64,000 nt of DNA from SIG607 sp045614505 (lineage in GTDB: Bacteria; Bacillota; Clostridia; Oscillospirales; Acutalibacteraceae): the NCBI GenBank assembly GCA_045614505.1, contig JAZLDA010000007.1:1-64000 (forward strand), read 5' to 3'. The translations under genes and the position numbers were made by a program. Position 1 is the stretch's first letter; each line of letters opens with the position of its first letter. The notes beneath the pieces were generated by a model that saw only the letters and a program-made list of their open reading frames with translations, made no database searches and was not told where the DNA came from. Shown one piece after another: positions 7,889 through 16,226 of this stretch.

Positions 7889-9023
7889 ACGCTTTTTGCC
7901 GATTCTTTTATGCCTTTTGTTGCTTTCTTCCTTTAGCGGTGTTTATGCGACGTGGTATTATACAACCGACAGGGTAAACCCCGAACAAAAAAATCTTATG
8001 GTTTCGATTAATGAGTTTGATTACCCGGAAATTGTATATATCATTGACACCGAATATCTTTCCGGTGACGGAACATATACAAGCACCAATTACTACAGAA
8101 GTGTTTTTGAAAGCGCTGTTACCGTTCCTAAGGGAACCGAATTAACCTTTCGCATTACGGTATTAAATAATTCTAAGGTTGTGCAAGGCTTTGACGGTGT
8201 TGTCAGTACCGTTGAAGGCTACGACAATACAAATATCATCTACACCCTAACAAACCTTAAACGCCCGTATACGGTGGACGGTGTTATGGCCGATGATGTA
8301 ACTAAAATTAATCCTCAGCAAAGGCATCAATATGAAATTACCTTTAAGTTTGCAGATAATACTACCGATTTTTCTAACACGACCTTAAATTCTATATTGA
8401 ATTTTGTCTTCAAACCGTTTGATGAAATTAGTCCTGAACATATTACCTCTCCCGTTGACGGTGCCCTCGAAGCCTTTAAAAAGATTTTAAACACTCCCGA
8501 GGACCACGCAAGACTTGACGGTATTATGGACCAAAGCAGTGGCACAGGTGCTTATGTAGGAAATGTGGTTGGTAGTTCGAGCAACGACACCAAGGTTTTA
8601 GATGAATTGTTTAACGGAAATCTGCACCTTATGCTTGCCGACCCGCAAACGGGTAAGCTTACCAAAACAAATCTGACCTGTATGATTAAGGAAGAGGATT
8701 TGGACGGTGACGGCAAGGCTGAAATGACAATTTATATGACCCCCGATGATTTGTCGGATGCCGGAGTTTGGTCTTCAATTAAAAATGTTTACGTCGGAGT
8801 ATTTGCGCAGATTGCTGATGCTGACGGAACTACAAAATGGGAACAGCTTGGAGAACTTTATCACGGCACATCCCAGTGCAACGACTACGACTCTAACATT
8901 TTCAATGGCTTTGACCAATCAATTAACACTGACCGCTGGCGTTCTTCACAAGCATATCACAATGTGAAGTCCGGCTCTACAATTGAAAATGTTATTAAAG
9001 GCTATAAAAAAACTATTCAATAA
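7881..9023 (+). CDS. Second secreted protein with SipW-type signal peptide
   Basis: A 380-residue protein starting at ATG 7881 behind GGGAGG. The signal MIRRFLPILLCLLLLSSFSG ends in VYATWYYT, the same GVYATW signature as the first protein of the module. The mature part is beta-rich and has a middle region resembling secreted-fibre accessory domains (TVPKGTELTFRITVLNNSKV) and a later VLDELFNG to DPQTGKL stretch with an EF-hand-like DLDGDGKAEMTI segment. No membrane anchor or sorting motif is visible. It overlaps the peptidase gene by 8 bases. By analogy with TapA or a second TasA it may be an accessory or anchoring subunit (inference); the family is not recognised. Confidence 0.6.
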   Translation: MIRRFLPILLCLLLLSSFSGVYATWYYTTDRVNPEQKNLMVSINEFDYPEIVYIIDTEYLSGDGTYTSTNYYRSVFESAVTVPKGTELTFRITVLNNSKVVQGFDGVVSTVEGYDNTNIIYTLTNLKRPYTVDGVMADDVTKINPQQRHQYEITFKFADNTTDFSNTTLNSILNFVFKPFDEISPEHITSPVDGALEAFKKILNTPEDHARLDGIMDQSSGTGAYVGNVVGSSSNDTKVLDELFNGNLHLMLADPQTGKLTKTNLTCMIKEEDLDGDGKAEMTIYMTPDDLSDAGVWSSIKNVYVGVFAQIADADGTTKWEQLGELYHGTSQCNDYDSNIFNGFDQSINTDRWRSSQAYHNVKSGSTIENVIKGYKKTIQ

Positions 9024-9051
9024 AATAATTTGAGTAATAAGGGAGGTACAT

Positions 9052-9309
9052 ATGAAAAACAGTTTTTCTTATTTTCGCAATGAGCAGTGTGAATATTTTC
9101 CTTGCCACAAGCTAAATGACGGTGAGTTTAACTGTTTGTTTTGTTACTGTCCTCTTTATGCTTTAGGTGATAAGTGCGGAGGCAATTTTACTTTTTTGGA
9201 AAACGGAGTTAAGGATTGTTCAAACTGTACTATTCCTCACACCAAAGGCGGCTATGAGCATATCTCATTAAAATTCGGCGAAGTTATAAAATTAGCAAAA
9301 AAGAAATAA
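9052..9309 (+). CDS. Cysteine-rich small-domain protein
   Basis: An 85-residue protein behind GGGAGGTACAT. It has eight Cys in paired spacing: EQCEYFPCH, CLFCYCPLYALGDKCGG and DCSNCTIPH, typical of the cysteine-rich small domain (PF04071-like) thought to bind a metal or a cluster. Function is unknown; homologues often sit beside cobamide or anaerobic-metabolism genes. Here it is next to a B12-dependent glutamate fermentation locus, which may be coincidence. It ends at a strong bidirectional terminator. Confidence 0.7.
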   Translation: MKNSFSYFRNEQCEYFPCHKLNDGEFNCLFCYCPLYALGDKCGGNFTFLENGVKDCSNCTIPHTKGGYEHISLKFGEVIKLAKKK

Positions 9310-9310
9310 T

Positions 9311-9338
9311 AAAAAACGGCTGGGTACAGCCGTTTTTT
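9311..9338. terminator. Bidirectional terminator between the Cys-rich gene and citXG
   Basis: A perfect 12-bp inverted repeat AAAAAACGGCTG / CAGCCGTTTTTT with a four-base loop, giving U-tracts in both directions; it separates two convergent transcripts. Confidence 0.9.
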
Positions 9339-10659
9339 ATTGTAATTGGGCAAGAAAATATGTAACTGCCAGAAGGTCGGCGCAGCCGCCGGGAGATAAG
9401 TTTCGTGATATAAACAGGTCGTCCAGCCTCTCGATCTGGGAAATTTTAGGAAAATCACAATTTCTGAGCATTTCTTTTGCGCTGTTCTTTGCGAAATCTG
9501 CACCGGCCTTATCTGCCCTATTATATAAATTTGTGTCTTCCACAAGGCTGATTAAATGAACAAGGGTTATAGCTCCAGCCTCATTGCGGGAATATCCCTT
9601 ATCCAAGGCTTTGCGAAAAACGGGAAGTCCTATATCTTTGACTGATGAAAATCCCGATGCCACCTCTCCGCGAATTCCCAAAAGACCGTATTTGTGATAA
9701 AAGCGCCCACCTGCTGTGGAGGTGTCAATAACCGATAAATCTTCTCTCATGGCTTTAGAAACCAGCTGTGAACAGACAGAGAGTAAATTATCAAGCGTGG
9801 GAATGTGTGAGCGCTCTTTCCAAAGTCTGCCTAAAGCTCCGCAAAGCACACCCATAGAGAAAATTGCGCCCTTGTGGGTGTTTACTCCGTTTGTGGTCTC
9901 GAACATTGTTTTTTCGGCTTCAATTCCTGCTGTTCGCAACTGCTCAAAGGCTTTGTCCTGTGACAAATGGCGAGTTTCATAACCTATTTCAACACAACGG
10001 TGAAAATACGGGGTTAAGGAATGTGCGCTTTTAACGAAAAGCGAAATATCCATATCGGTGTGACTGCCGTTATTACTTCTATCAACTAGTCCGGGCTTAG
10101 GTGTTGTATAGACCTCCTCCAGAAGACTGTCAGTGGCAAGGTCGGCAAACTGCCTGCAATCTATAAGGAAAAAGTGTTCGGTTATGATTTTGCAGGTGGA
10201 CGCCTGAAGCTGCGGTACGGTATGAAGCCTGCTCGCCGCACATTCGCGCCCCGAAGCCCCGCATACGATACATCCGCGCAGATTTTCCCGACTAAGCTTT
10301 CTGCCGGTTGTGTCCAGCACATCCATATCAAACAGCCGACCGAGGGGACAACTATCCTCTATATCGGTGCAAATAGCTTTGAGCTTTTTGGCATCCATAG
10401 AAACACAAAACATAGCCTGACATCCCGTGACCGAAACATCAGTCTCTCGGTGAAGTATACTTTCCTTCGGAAGCCTACTTTGTAAAAGTTCCACACCCTC
10501 AAAAAAAGCGCGTTCAATTAGCCTAGAGGTTTTTATGGGGCCTGCAATATTCATTGTAAAGCATACGAGAGGAGTTTTATAAGTGTCAATCAGGCTTTTT
10601 TGCAGGGCGGCACGCATTTCTCTTGCGTCAAGCATCTGATGCAGCGTGACCTCTTGCAT
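9337..10659 (-). CDS. citXG: CitX-CitG fusion: citra(ma)late lyase prosthetic-group synthesis and transfer
   Basis: A 440-residue two-domain protein. The first about 170 residues resemble CitX (holo-ACP synthase: LLDAREMRAALQKSLI-like start, CFTMNIAGPIK, GRLFDMDVLD), which attaches 2'-(5''-phosphoribosyl)-3'-dephospho-CoA to the lyase ACP. The rest resembles CitG (EEVYTTPKPGLVDRSNNGSH, TTNGVNTHKGAIFSMG, GIRGEVASGF), which makes the precursor from dephospho-CoA and ATP. Such fusions are known in Firmicutes. It is last in a minus-strand operon with citC and a P-loop gene, divergent from citDEF. Because glutamate mutase and mesaconase are in the same locus, its target is most likely the citramalate lyase ACP. 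Confidence 0.92.
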   Translation of the reverse strand: MQEVTLHQMLDAREMRAALQKSLIDTYKTPLVCFTMNIAGPIKTSRLIERAFFEGVELLQSRLPKESILHRETDVSVTGCQAMFCVSMDAKKLKAICTDIEDSCPLGRLFDMDVLDTTGRKLSRENLRGCIVCGASGRECAASRLHTVPQLQASTCKIITEHFFLIDCRQFADLATDSLLEEVYTTPKPGLVDRSNNGSHTDMDISLFVKSAHSLTPYFHRCVEIGYETRHLSQDKAFEQLRTAGIEAEKTMFETTNGVNTHKGAIFSMGVLCGALGRLWKERSHIPTLDNLLSVCSQLVSKAMREDLSVIDTSTAGGRFYHKYGLLGIRGEVASGFSSVKDIGLPVFRKALDKGYSRNEAGAITLVHLISLVEDTNLYNRADKAGADFAKNSAKEMLRNCDFPKISQIERLDDLFISRNLSPGGCADLLAVTYFLAQLQ

Positions 10660-10684
10660 TGCGATTCCTCCCTAAAAATAAAAC

Positions 10685-11644
10685 TTAATAAAAAGACGGC
10701 TGACTTGGTTGCATTATAAGATCGGATTGCTTCTTTTGACGGCTATCAAGCTCCTGAAGATTTTTTTCTGCATCTTTACCAACACAGCCAACCAACAAAT
10801 ACTGGTGCTTAAAACGATCGTAAATAAAGTGGTGCAGTAAGTGGAAATTTTCAATTTTCCCTGTGTGCGAAACATGAATTCGCGGACCTGTGCAGAAATG
10901 CTCACGTCCGTCAACCGAAATATGAGTGTTATCAACATAGGTTACAGGCAGATTTGCGTTAATCATATCATTTACCTGCTTTTCCACTTCTTCTATATCA
11001 AACTTCGGTTCGGTTTCGGGGAAGGTGATGACAAAGCCGTGTCTTACATCGGCGTGTCTGCAACGCTGCATATCGTGAATTGGCATACAAAGCTCGCACA
11101 AGTCCTCCGCGGTGTGAGCCATCAGACGATATGTCAAAGATTCATATACCTTTTCGCGTATTTCCTGAGGCTCGGGTCCGAAAAGAGTGGGACGGGCAAT
11201 CAGTATCTGCTCACCCACACCGATGAGCAAATTAGCGTTAAATCCCAGCAAGGGATATATAAGGTCAAAATGCTCAACGATAACCCGCTTTCCGTCGTGC
11301 AGTGCTTCGCTGATAGCATCTGCTAAAACCGACATATTTGTAAAACCATTTTCAAAACGAATATCAACATGGTAGGTGTGCGGAGAAAAATATGTACCGC
11401 CTTGTTCCAGAAGCGGAAGAGGACGAACATAAACACCGTCGTCGTCATTAGTAAGCTCGAGTCCCGGGAACATTCCTCGAAGCAACGCGCTCTTTCCCGA
11501 ACCTGCCTCGCCGATGATACCGATCAGCTTATCAAAAGGGGATAAATATAACTGTGACAGCTGCATACCGAGAGCATACATACGCTGATGTCCTCTTGGT
11601 GCAAAGTAACTACTTAAAATATGGTTTTCCTGACGTTCTTGCAT
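10685..11644 (-). CDS. P-loop protein of the lyase-maturation operon, function unknown
   Basis: A 319-residue protein with a clear Walker A motif (GIIGEAGSGKSALLRGMFPG, residues about 43-62) followed by an acidic TNDDDGV segment. A later half has a possible metal-binding HxxxH/Cys region (CELCMPIHDMQRCRHADVRH) and HVSHTGKIENFHLLHHFIYD. From memory, unchecked, proteins like this in Clostridia carry the label 'alanine-tRNA synthetase second additional domain'. That does not state a function. It lies between citC and citXG with 14- and 25-base gaps, so it is co-transcribed with activation genes. I infer a role in maturation or activation of the lyase, or in sensing its state. Confidence 0.55.
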   Translation of the reverse strand: MQERQENHILSSYFAPRGHQRMYALGMQLSQLYLSPFDKLIGIIGEAGSGKSALLRGMFPGLELTNDDDGVYVRPLPLLEQGGTYFSPHTYHVDIRFENGFTNMSVLADAISEALHDGKRVIVEHFDLIYPLLGFNANLLIGVGEQILIARPTLFGPEPQEIREKVYESLTYRLMAHTAEDLCELCMPIHDMQRCRHADVRHGFVITFPETEPKFDIEEVEKQVNDMINANLPVTYVDNTHISVDGREHFCTGPRIHVSHTGKIENFHLLHHFIYDRFKHQYLLVGCVGKDAEKNLQELDSRQKKQSDLIMQPSQPSFY

Positions 11645-11658
11645 AAAAATCCTCCTTG

Positions 11659-12645
11659 TTATATAACACCGTTGGTTTTCAGAAAGTTAAAGGTTGTTTT
11701 TGGAACAAGTTGTCTTATTTTTTCGGCATCACCTATATCAATCAGGCGGCGAACTTGGCTTGCACTGACGGGACTGTCCGATATTTCCAGCCTCTGTATT
11801 TCTTTAAGTTCAACGCCCCGCTGCGGCAGGTTTGACCTTAATGCTTTATTATATTGGTCGGTCATTTGAGAAAAAGGCTCTGTACCTACATATCTGCATT
11901 TTATAGAAAATTTAGGCACAAAGTATTTTGTAAATATTTCTATGTCCAAAAGGCATTTAATTTCACCTGCATTTTCGCGCTCTTTAAGGAAATATGTAGG
12001 AAATGTAGCTGAGGAAACAAGATAAGGACCTGTTGACAGCACCGATACGTTATTAATATCCGCCGTGCCGAGTTTTACCATATGAATTCGCTCTTCAAAA
12101 GAAAAACGGCTTTTGTTTTCCGAAACCACAAAAACATATAAGCGGTCGCACTCTTTGGCGGCGGTTTCTATGAGGTAGCGGTGTCCTAAGGTAAAAGGAT
12201 TGCAATTCATAACAACCGCTCCTGTTTTGCCAAAAGCAGGTGAAAGCGGCATAGAATCAAGAAAATCTTTGATGCCGTTTCTGCTGTTTTCCATAAGAAG
12301 CACTTTGTCGGTCTTTGCTACAGGATAAAAGAATAATGATGAGAACATATTTTCATTCTCGGGTTTTGTGTAGAGAAAAAGATGGCGATGTCCCTCACTG
12401 AACGCCTCTTGACGCAATGTGGATAATACTGAAGATGTGAGGTCTTCTCCCTGACGGCTATGTTCAACTGCGATACATTTAAGCAGATTGCCGTTACGCG
12501 AACCTGCGGCAACCAATATATCTCCATCCCAAAGAAGTGCCGTTTGTGTGACATCGGTGTCAGGCTCAAGCCCTGCTTTTTTGATAAAGGTCTGCCAAAT
12601 CTGCTTTTTACGCTCATCAAAACGGCTCAACAACTCAACATACAT
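11659..12645 (-). CDS. citC: [Citrate/citramalate lyase] ligase CitC
   Basis: A 328-residue protein with an N-terminal GNAT-like acetyltransferase part and a C-terminal nucleotidyltransferase part (GAVVMNCNPFTLGHRYLIET with the HxGH-like signature, later ISDSPVSASQVRRLI). CitC acetylates the thiol of the prosthetic group on the lyase ACP at the cost of ATP, which activates the lyase. First gene of the minus operon citC - P-loop - citXG, with its own promoter divergent from citD. Length and both domains fit the family well. Confidence 0.93.
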   Translation of the reverse strand: MYVELLSRFDERKKQIWQTFIKKAGLEPDTDVTQTALLWDGDILVAAGSRNGNLLKCIAVEHSRQGEDLTSSVLSTLRQEAFSEGHRHLFLYTKPENENMFSSLFFYPVAKTDKVLLMENSRNGIKDFLDSMPLSPAFGKTGAVVMNCNPFTLGHRYLIETAAKECDRLYVFVVSENKSRFSFEERIHMVKLGTADINNVSVLSTGPYLVSSATFPTYFLKERENAGEIKCLLDIEIFTKYFVPKFSIKCRYVGTEPFSQMTDQYNKALRSNLPQRGVELKEIQRLEISDSPVSASQVRRLIDIGDAEKIRQLVPKTTFNFLKTNGVI

Positions 12646-12678
12646 AGTTATTCCTCTTAGTAATTGATTATTTATTAG

Positions 12679-12707
12679 ATTATACCTTACAACGCCTTAA
12701 AAGTAAA
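12679..12707 (-). promoter_or_regulatory. Promoter of the citC operon
   Basis: On the minus strand: -35 TTTACT (12707-12702), 17-base spacer, -10 TATAAT (12684-12679), about 34 bases before the citC start, which has an AGAGGAAT ribosome site. Confidence 0.65.
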
Positions 12708-12724
12708 GGGAAAGCATAAAACGG

Positions 12725-12756
12725 TTGCTTTTTAGAAAATTGTGTTATATAATAAT
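12725..12756 (+). promoter_or_regulatory. Promoter and candidate operator of the citDEF-mesaconase operon
   Basis: -35 TTGCTT (12725-12730), 17-base spacer, -10 TATAAT (12748-12753). The -10 is embedded in GTTATATAATAAT (12744-12756), which resembles the TTATATAACAATT element next to the glmS promoter (17973-17985) and at the gntR promoter. I read it as a binding site for the locus GntR regulator. Confidence 0.6.
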
Positions 12757-12814
12757 ATTAAATTGTTACTATAACTTTTTGCGATTGAAAGTGATGGAAG
12801 GAGTTACAAAAAGC

Positions 12815-13084
12815 GTGGATATTGAGAGACTTGCATTCTCAGGCACTATGGAGTCCAGCGATGCCTATGTGGAAATTGAACCTGCAGAAAACGGACTTAA
12901 AATTGAGCTTGAGTCTATAGTGGAAAAACAGTTTGGAGATTCTATCAGAGCCGCTGTTTTATCGGTTTTAGAAGAGTTTAAGGTTGAAAACGCTCAAGTC
13001 AGAGTGACAGACAGAGGTGCGCTCGAGTGCGTAATTCGCGCAAGAGTAGAAACGGCTATTCTTCGCTCAAAGGAGGCGCTGTAA
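12815..13084 (+). CDS. citD: Citramalate (citrate-type) lyase gamma subunit, acyl carrier protein
   Basis: An 89-residue ACP subunit. With the GTG start at 12815 the N-terminus aligns with CitD of enterics and places Ser14 (GTMESSD) where the phosphoribosyl-dephospho-CoA group is attached; a GGAAGGAG ribosome site lies 11 bases upstream. An in-frame ATG at 12794 would add seven residues and has no good ribosome site. The VEKQFGDSIR and GALECVIRARVE segments are typical. It carries the acetyl and citramalyl thioesters during the lyase cycle. Its stop overlaps the citE start (TAATG). Confidence 0.93.
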   Translation: MDIERLAFSGTMESSDAYVEIEPAENGLKIELESIVEKQFGDSIRAAVLSVLEEFKVENAQVRVTDRGALECVIRARVETAILRSKEAL

Positions 13085-13968
13085 TGAGACGCAGTATGTT
13101 GTTTTTACCCGGCAACAACCCCAATATGCTCATAAATGCCGGCTATTTAGGCGCTGACGCAGTAATTTTTGATTTGGAGGACGCAGTTTCTCCTGCCGAA
13201 AAGGATGCCGCCCGTATACTGATAAGAAATACCATACGTTATATGGATTTTGAAAATCAGGAGATTATCGTACGCATTAACTCTATTGATACCGACTTCT
13301 ATAAAGCCGATCTTGATGCGATTTTACCCGAAAAGCCCGATATTATACTGTTACCTAAGACCGGCCTTCCACAAGATATTCTGACAGTAGAGGAATATAT
13401 AACGGAGCTTGAAGGAAGGTTAGGGCTTGAAGTAGGCAGCACCGGTATTATGGCTCTTATTGAAACTGCTTTAGGTGTTGAAAACGCCTATGCAATTGCC
13501 TCCTGCTCCAAGCGAGTAAAGGCGCTTCTTTTGGGCGCTGAGGATTTAACGGCAGACCTCCAGTGTTCACGTACTAAAGAGGGAAAAGAAATTGAATATT
13601 CAAGAAGCAGAGTGGTTGTAGCCGCGCGCGCCGCAGGTATAGAGGTATACGACACTCCCTTTACCGATGTAAATGATGACGAGGGCATTATTTCTGACAC
13701 CGCTTTTGCAAAAAGCTTGGGCTTTAGCGGGAAAGCCTCCATTTCGCCGCGTCACATTGAAGTTATAAATAATACCTTCAGTCCCACTCAGGCTGAAATA
13801 GATTACGCTTATGAGGTTATTGACGCCATAAACCTTGCGAAAAAGCAGGGAAAGGGCGCTATAGCTTTGCGCGGAAAAATGATTGATGCTCCAATCGTTG
13901 CAAGAGCCCAAAGAACTATTGCTATGGCAGAAATGCTGGGTAGAAGCAGGAGGGAAGCAAATGAATAA
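13084..13968 (+). CDS. citE: Citramalate (citrate-type) lyase beta subunit
   Basis: A 294-residue CitE/HpcH-aldolase family protein beginning MRRSMLFLPGNNPNMLINAG with FDLEDAVSPAEKD, LLPKTG and MALIETALGVENA. The subunit cleaves the citramalyl (or citryl) thioester to pyruvate (or oxaloacetate) plus acetyl-ACP. AAAGGAGG precedes the start. In this locus all upstream steps of the methylaspartate route are encoded, so I assign citramalyl-ACP as the substrate; sequence alone does not separate the two. Confidence 0.93.
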   Translation: MRRSMLFLPGNNPNMLINAGYLGADAVIFDLEDAVSPAEKDAARILIRNTIRYMDFENQEIIVRINSIDTDFYKADLDAILPEKPDIILLPKTGLPQDILTVEEYITELEGRLGLEVGSTGIMALIETALGVENAYAIASCSKRVKALLLGAEDLTADLQCSRTKEGKEIEYSRSRVVVAARAAGIEVYDTPFTDVNDDEGIISDTAFAKSLGFSGKASISPRHIEVINNTFSPTQAEIDYAYEVIDAINLAKKQGKGAIALRGKMIDAPIVARAQRTIAMAEMLGRSRREANE

Positions 13969-15376
13969 AATAGTAAATTCCATTCGCGAGGCTGTAAAGC
14001 TTTCCGGTCTCAAAGACGGTATGACAGTATCCTTTCACCATCATCTGCGCAACGGAGACTATGTGCTAAATATGGTTATGGAAGAAATCGCACAGCTTGG
14101 TATTAAGAATATTACCGTTAATGCGAGTTCGTTGTTTGATGTCCATAAGCCGTTAGTTTCACATATTGAAAACAAAGTGGTAACAGGCGTTGCTGCTGAC
14201 TATATTTCATCATCCTTGGGACGCTGCTTTTCCGAAGGCATTTTGGAAAAGCCCGTTGAATTTCGTACACACGGCGGTCGTCCTGCTGATATAGTTTCGG
14301 GCAGAACACCTATTGATGTGGCGTTTATAGCCGCTCCCGCTGCCGATAATATGGGAAATTGCTCCGGTAAAGAGGGCAAATCTGCCTGCGGAAGTCTCGG
14401 ATACGCCTTTGCAGACGCTATGTATGCAAAAAAGAAAGTGGTTATTACCGATAATCTTGTTAAATATCCCCTTGAAAATTGCTCGATTTCAGAGAATTAC
14501 ATAGATTACGTCGTGGTCGTTGACGCCATAGGCGACCCTAAAGGTATAGTTTCGGGCACTACCAGAATTACCCGCGACCCTATAGGACTTATAATGGCGT
14601 CGCAAGCAGCAAAAGTAATAGAAGCCTCAGGGCTTTTAAAGGATGGCTTTTCCTTCCAGACGGGTGCCGGCGGTGCTTCACTTGCCGCCGCAAAATTCCT
14701 AAAAGATATTATGCTTAAAAAGGGAATAGTCGGCAGCTTCGGTCTGGGCGGTATAACAGGTTATATGGTAGATATGCTGCAGTCAGGCTGTTTTCAGAAG
14801 CTAATGGATGTGCAGTGCTTTGATTTGACGGCGGTTGAGTCTATACGCAACGATCCGAGACATCAGGAGATTTCTGCCATTGAGTACGCTTCGCCTGATA
14901 ACCCCGATGCCGCCGTCAACAATTTAGATGTGGTAATACTCGGCGCTACTGAAATTGACACCGATTTTAATGTTAATGTGCATACCGATTCGGGCGGATA
15001 TATTATGGGTGGTTCGGGCGGCCACAGCGATACTGCCGCAGGAGCAAAGCTCTCTATGATAATTGCTCCCATGTTCCGAGCAAGGCTTCCCATTATTACC
15101 GACCGCGTCAGATGTATATCTACTCCCGGTAAGGATATTGATGTGCTGGTTACTCAGGGAGGAATTGCAGTCAATCCCGGAAGGGAAGAGCTTAAATTAA
15201 GACTCAAGGAAGCGGGACTTCCTGTTATAAACATTGAAGAGTTAAAAGAAAAAACCGAACGCATTACCGGAAAACCACAAAAATTACCCAAAGGCGACAG
15301 GATTGTAGCAAATGTGATCGGTCGTAACGGAAATATTTTAGACAACATATACAATATACCGAAAAACTCTGTATAA
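13961..15376 (+). CDS. citF: Citramalate (citrate-type) lyase alpha subunit, CoA-transferase type
   Basis: A 471-residue CitF. It starts at ATG 13961 (GGAGGGAAGCA ribosome site), overlapping citE by 8 bases. Motifs: THGGRPADIVSGRTPIDVAF, ADNMGNCSGKEGKSACGSLG, FQTGAGGASLAAAKF, GGSGGHSDTAAGAKL. The alpha subunit exchanges acetyl for citramalyl on the ACP. It is slightly shorter than enteric CitF at the N-terminus, as in clostridial versions. The mesaconase genes follow directly in the same operon. Confidence 0.93.
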   Translation: MNKIVNSIREAVKLSGLKDGMTVSFHHHLRNGDYVLNMVMEEIAQLGIKNITVNASSLFDVHKPLVSHIENKVVTGVAADYISSSLGRCFSEGILEKPVEFRTHGGRPADIVSGRTPIDVAFIAAPAADNMGNCSGKEGKSACGSLGYAFADAMYAKKKVVITDNLVKYPLENCSISENYIDYVVVVDAIGDPKGIVSGTTRITRDPIGLIMASQAAKVIEASGLLKDGFSFQTGAGGASLAAAKFLKDIMLKKGIVGSFGLGGITGYMVDMLQSGCFQKLMDVQCFDLTAVESIRNDPRHQEISAIEYASPDNPDAAVNNLDVVILGATEIDTDFNVNVHTDSGGYIMGGSGGHSDTAAGAKLSMIIAPMFRARLPIITDRVRCISTPGKDIDVLVTQGGIAVNPGREELKLRLKEAGLPVINIEELKEKTERITGKPQKLPKGDRIVANVIGRNGNILDNIYNIPKNSV

Positions 15377-15386
15377 AGGAGAAATT

Positions 15387-16226
15387 ATGCGAGAAATAAA
15401 TGCTTTAATCATTACTGATACCGTTAAAAAAATGTGCATAGAGGCAAATTGTTTTCTTGGTGACGATATCAAAAGGTGCATTACAAAATCCGCCGAAGAA
15501 GAGCCCTGGCCTCAGGCGAAAGAAATATTAGAACACATAATTAAAAACTATAATATTGCTGACCAAAAGGCCCAGCCTATTTGTCAGGATACGGGTGTGG
15601 CTTGTGTGTTCCTAAAAATCGGTCAGGATGTCCATATTAACGGCGATATTACCGAAGCTGTAAACGAGGGCGTGCGTCAGGGATATGCCGAGGGTTTTTT
15701 GCGTAAAAGTGTTGTGGGTGACCCCCTTAACAGAGTGAACACAGGAGATAATACCCCTGCGATGATATATTTTGAAATGGTGAGCGGTGATAAAATAGAA
15801 ATCACCGTAGCGCCCAAAGGCTTCGGAAGTGAAAATATGAGTCAGATTGCTATGCTTCGCCCATCAGACGGATTGCAGGGCGTAAAGGACTTTGTAAGGC
15901 GGGTAGTAGAGCAGGCGGGCCCTAATCCCTGTCCTCCAATCGTCGTTGGCGTGGGAATCGGCGGAACCTTTGACAAGGCGGCATATCTTGCAAAAAAAGC
16001 CTTGCTTCGTCCTATTGACCGACCAAACGGCAATTCCTTCTATGCGGATTTGGAAAAAGAATTATTAAGTGAAATTAACGCGCTGGGCATTGGCCCTCAA
16101 GGCTTTGGAGGTAAAACTACGGCCCTTGCAGTAAACATTGAGTATTATCCGACGCACATTGCAGGTTTGCCTGTGGCGGTTAATATAAACTGCCATGTCA
16201 CAAGGCACAAAACGGAGGTAATATAA
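15387..16226 (+). CDS. Mesaconase (2-methylmalate dehydratase), class I fumarase-type alpha subunit
   Basis: A 279-residue N-terminal-domain subunit of the class I (4Fe-4S) hydro-lyase family, with QPICQDTGVACVFLKIG, NTGDNTPAMIY, GFGSENMSQIAML, PCPPIVVGVGIGGTFDKAA and GIGPQGFGGKTTALAV; the Cys residues in CQDTG, the PCPP block and the C-terminal NCH are cluster-ligand candidates. Fumarate, tartrate and mesaconate dehydratases share this fold. Its place between citDEF and glutamate mutase in one locus points to hydration of mesaconate to (S)-citramalate. It may also accept fumarate. The adjacent gene encodes the second subunit. Confidence 0.85.
   Translation: MREINALIITDTVKKMCIEANCFLGDDIKRCITKSAEEEPWPQAKEILEHIIKNYNIADQKAQPICQDTGVACVFLKIGQDVHINGDITEAVNEGVRQGYAEGFLRKSVVGDPLNRVNTGDNTPAMIYFEMVSGDKIEITVAPKGFGSENMSQIAMLRPSDGLQGVKDFVRRVVEQAGPNPCPPIVVGVGIGGTFDKAAYLAKKALLRPIDRPNGNSFYADLEKELLSEINALGIGPQGFGGKTTALAVNIEYYPTHIAGLPVAVNINCHVTRHKTEVI

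Noticed and set aside
12815..15376. True citrate lyase for citrate fermentation
   Set aside because: No citrate carrier or oxaloacetate decarboxylase is nearby, while all enzymes of the methylaspartate route up to citramalate are; citramalate lyase fits better, though sequence alone cannot decide.
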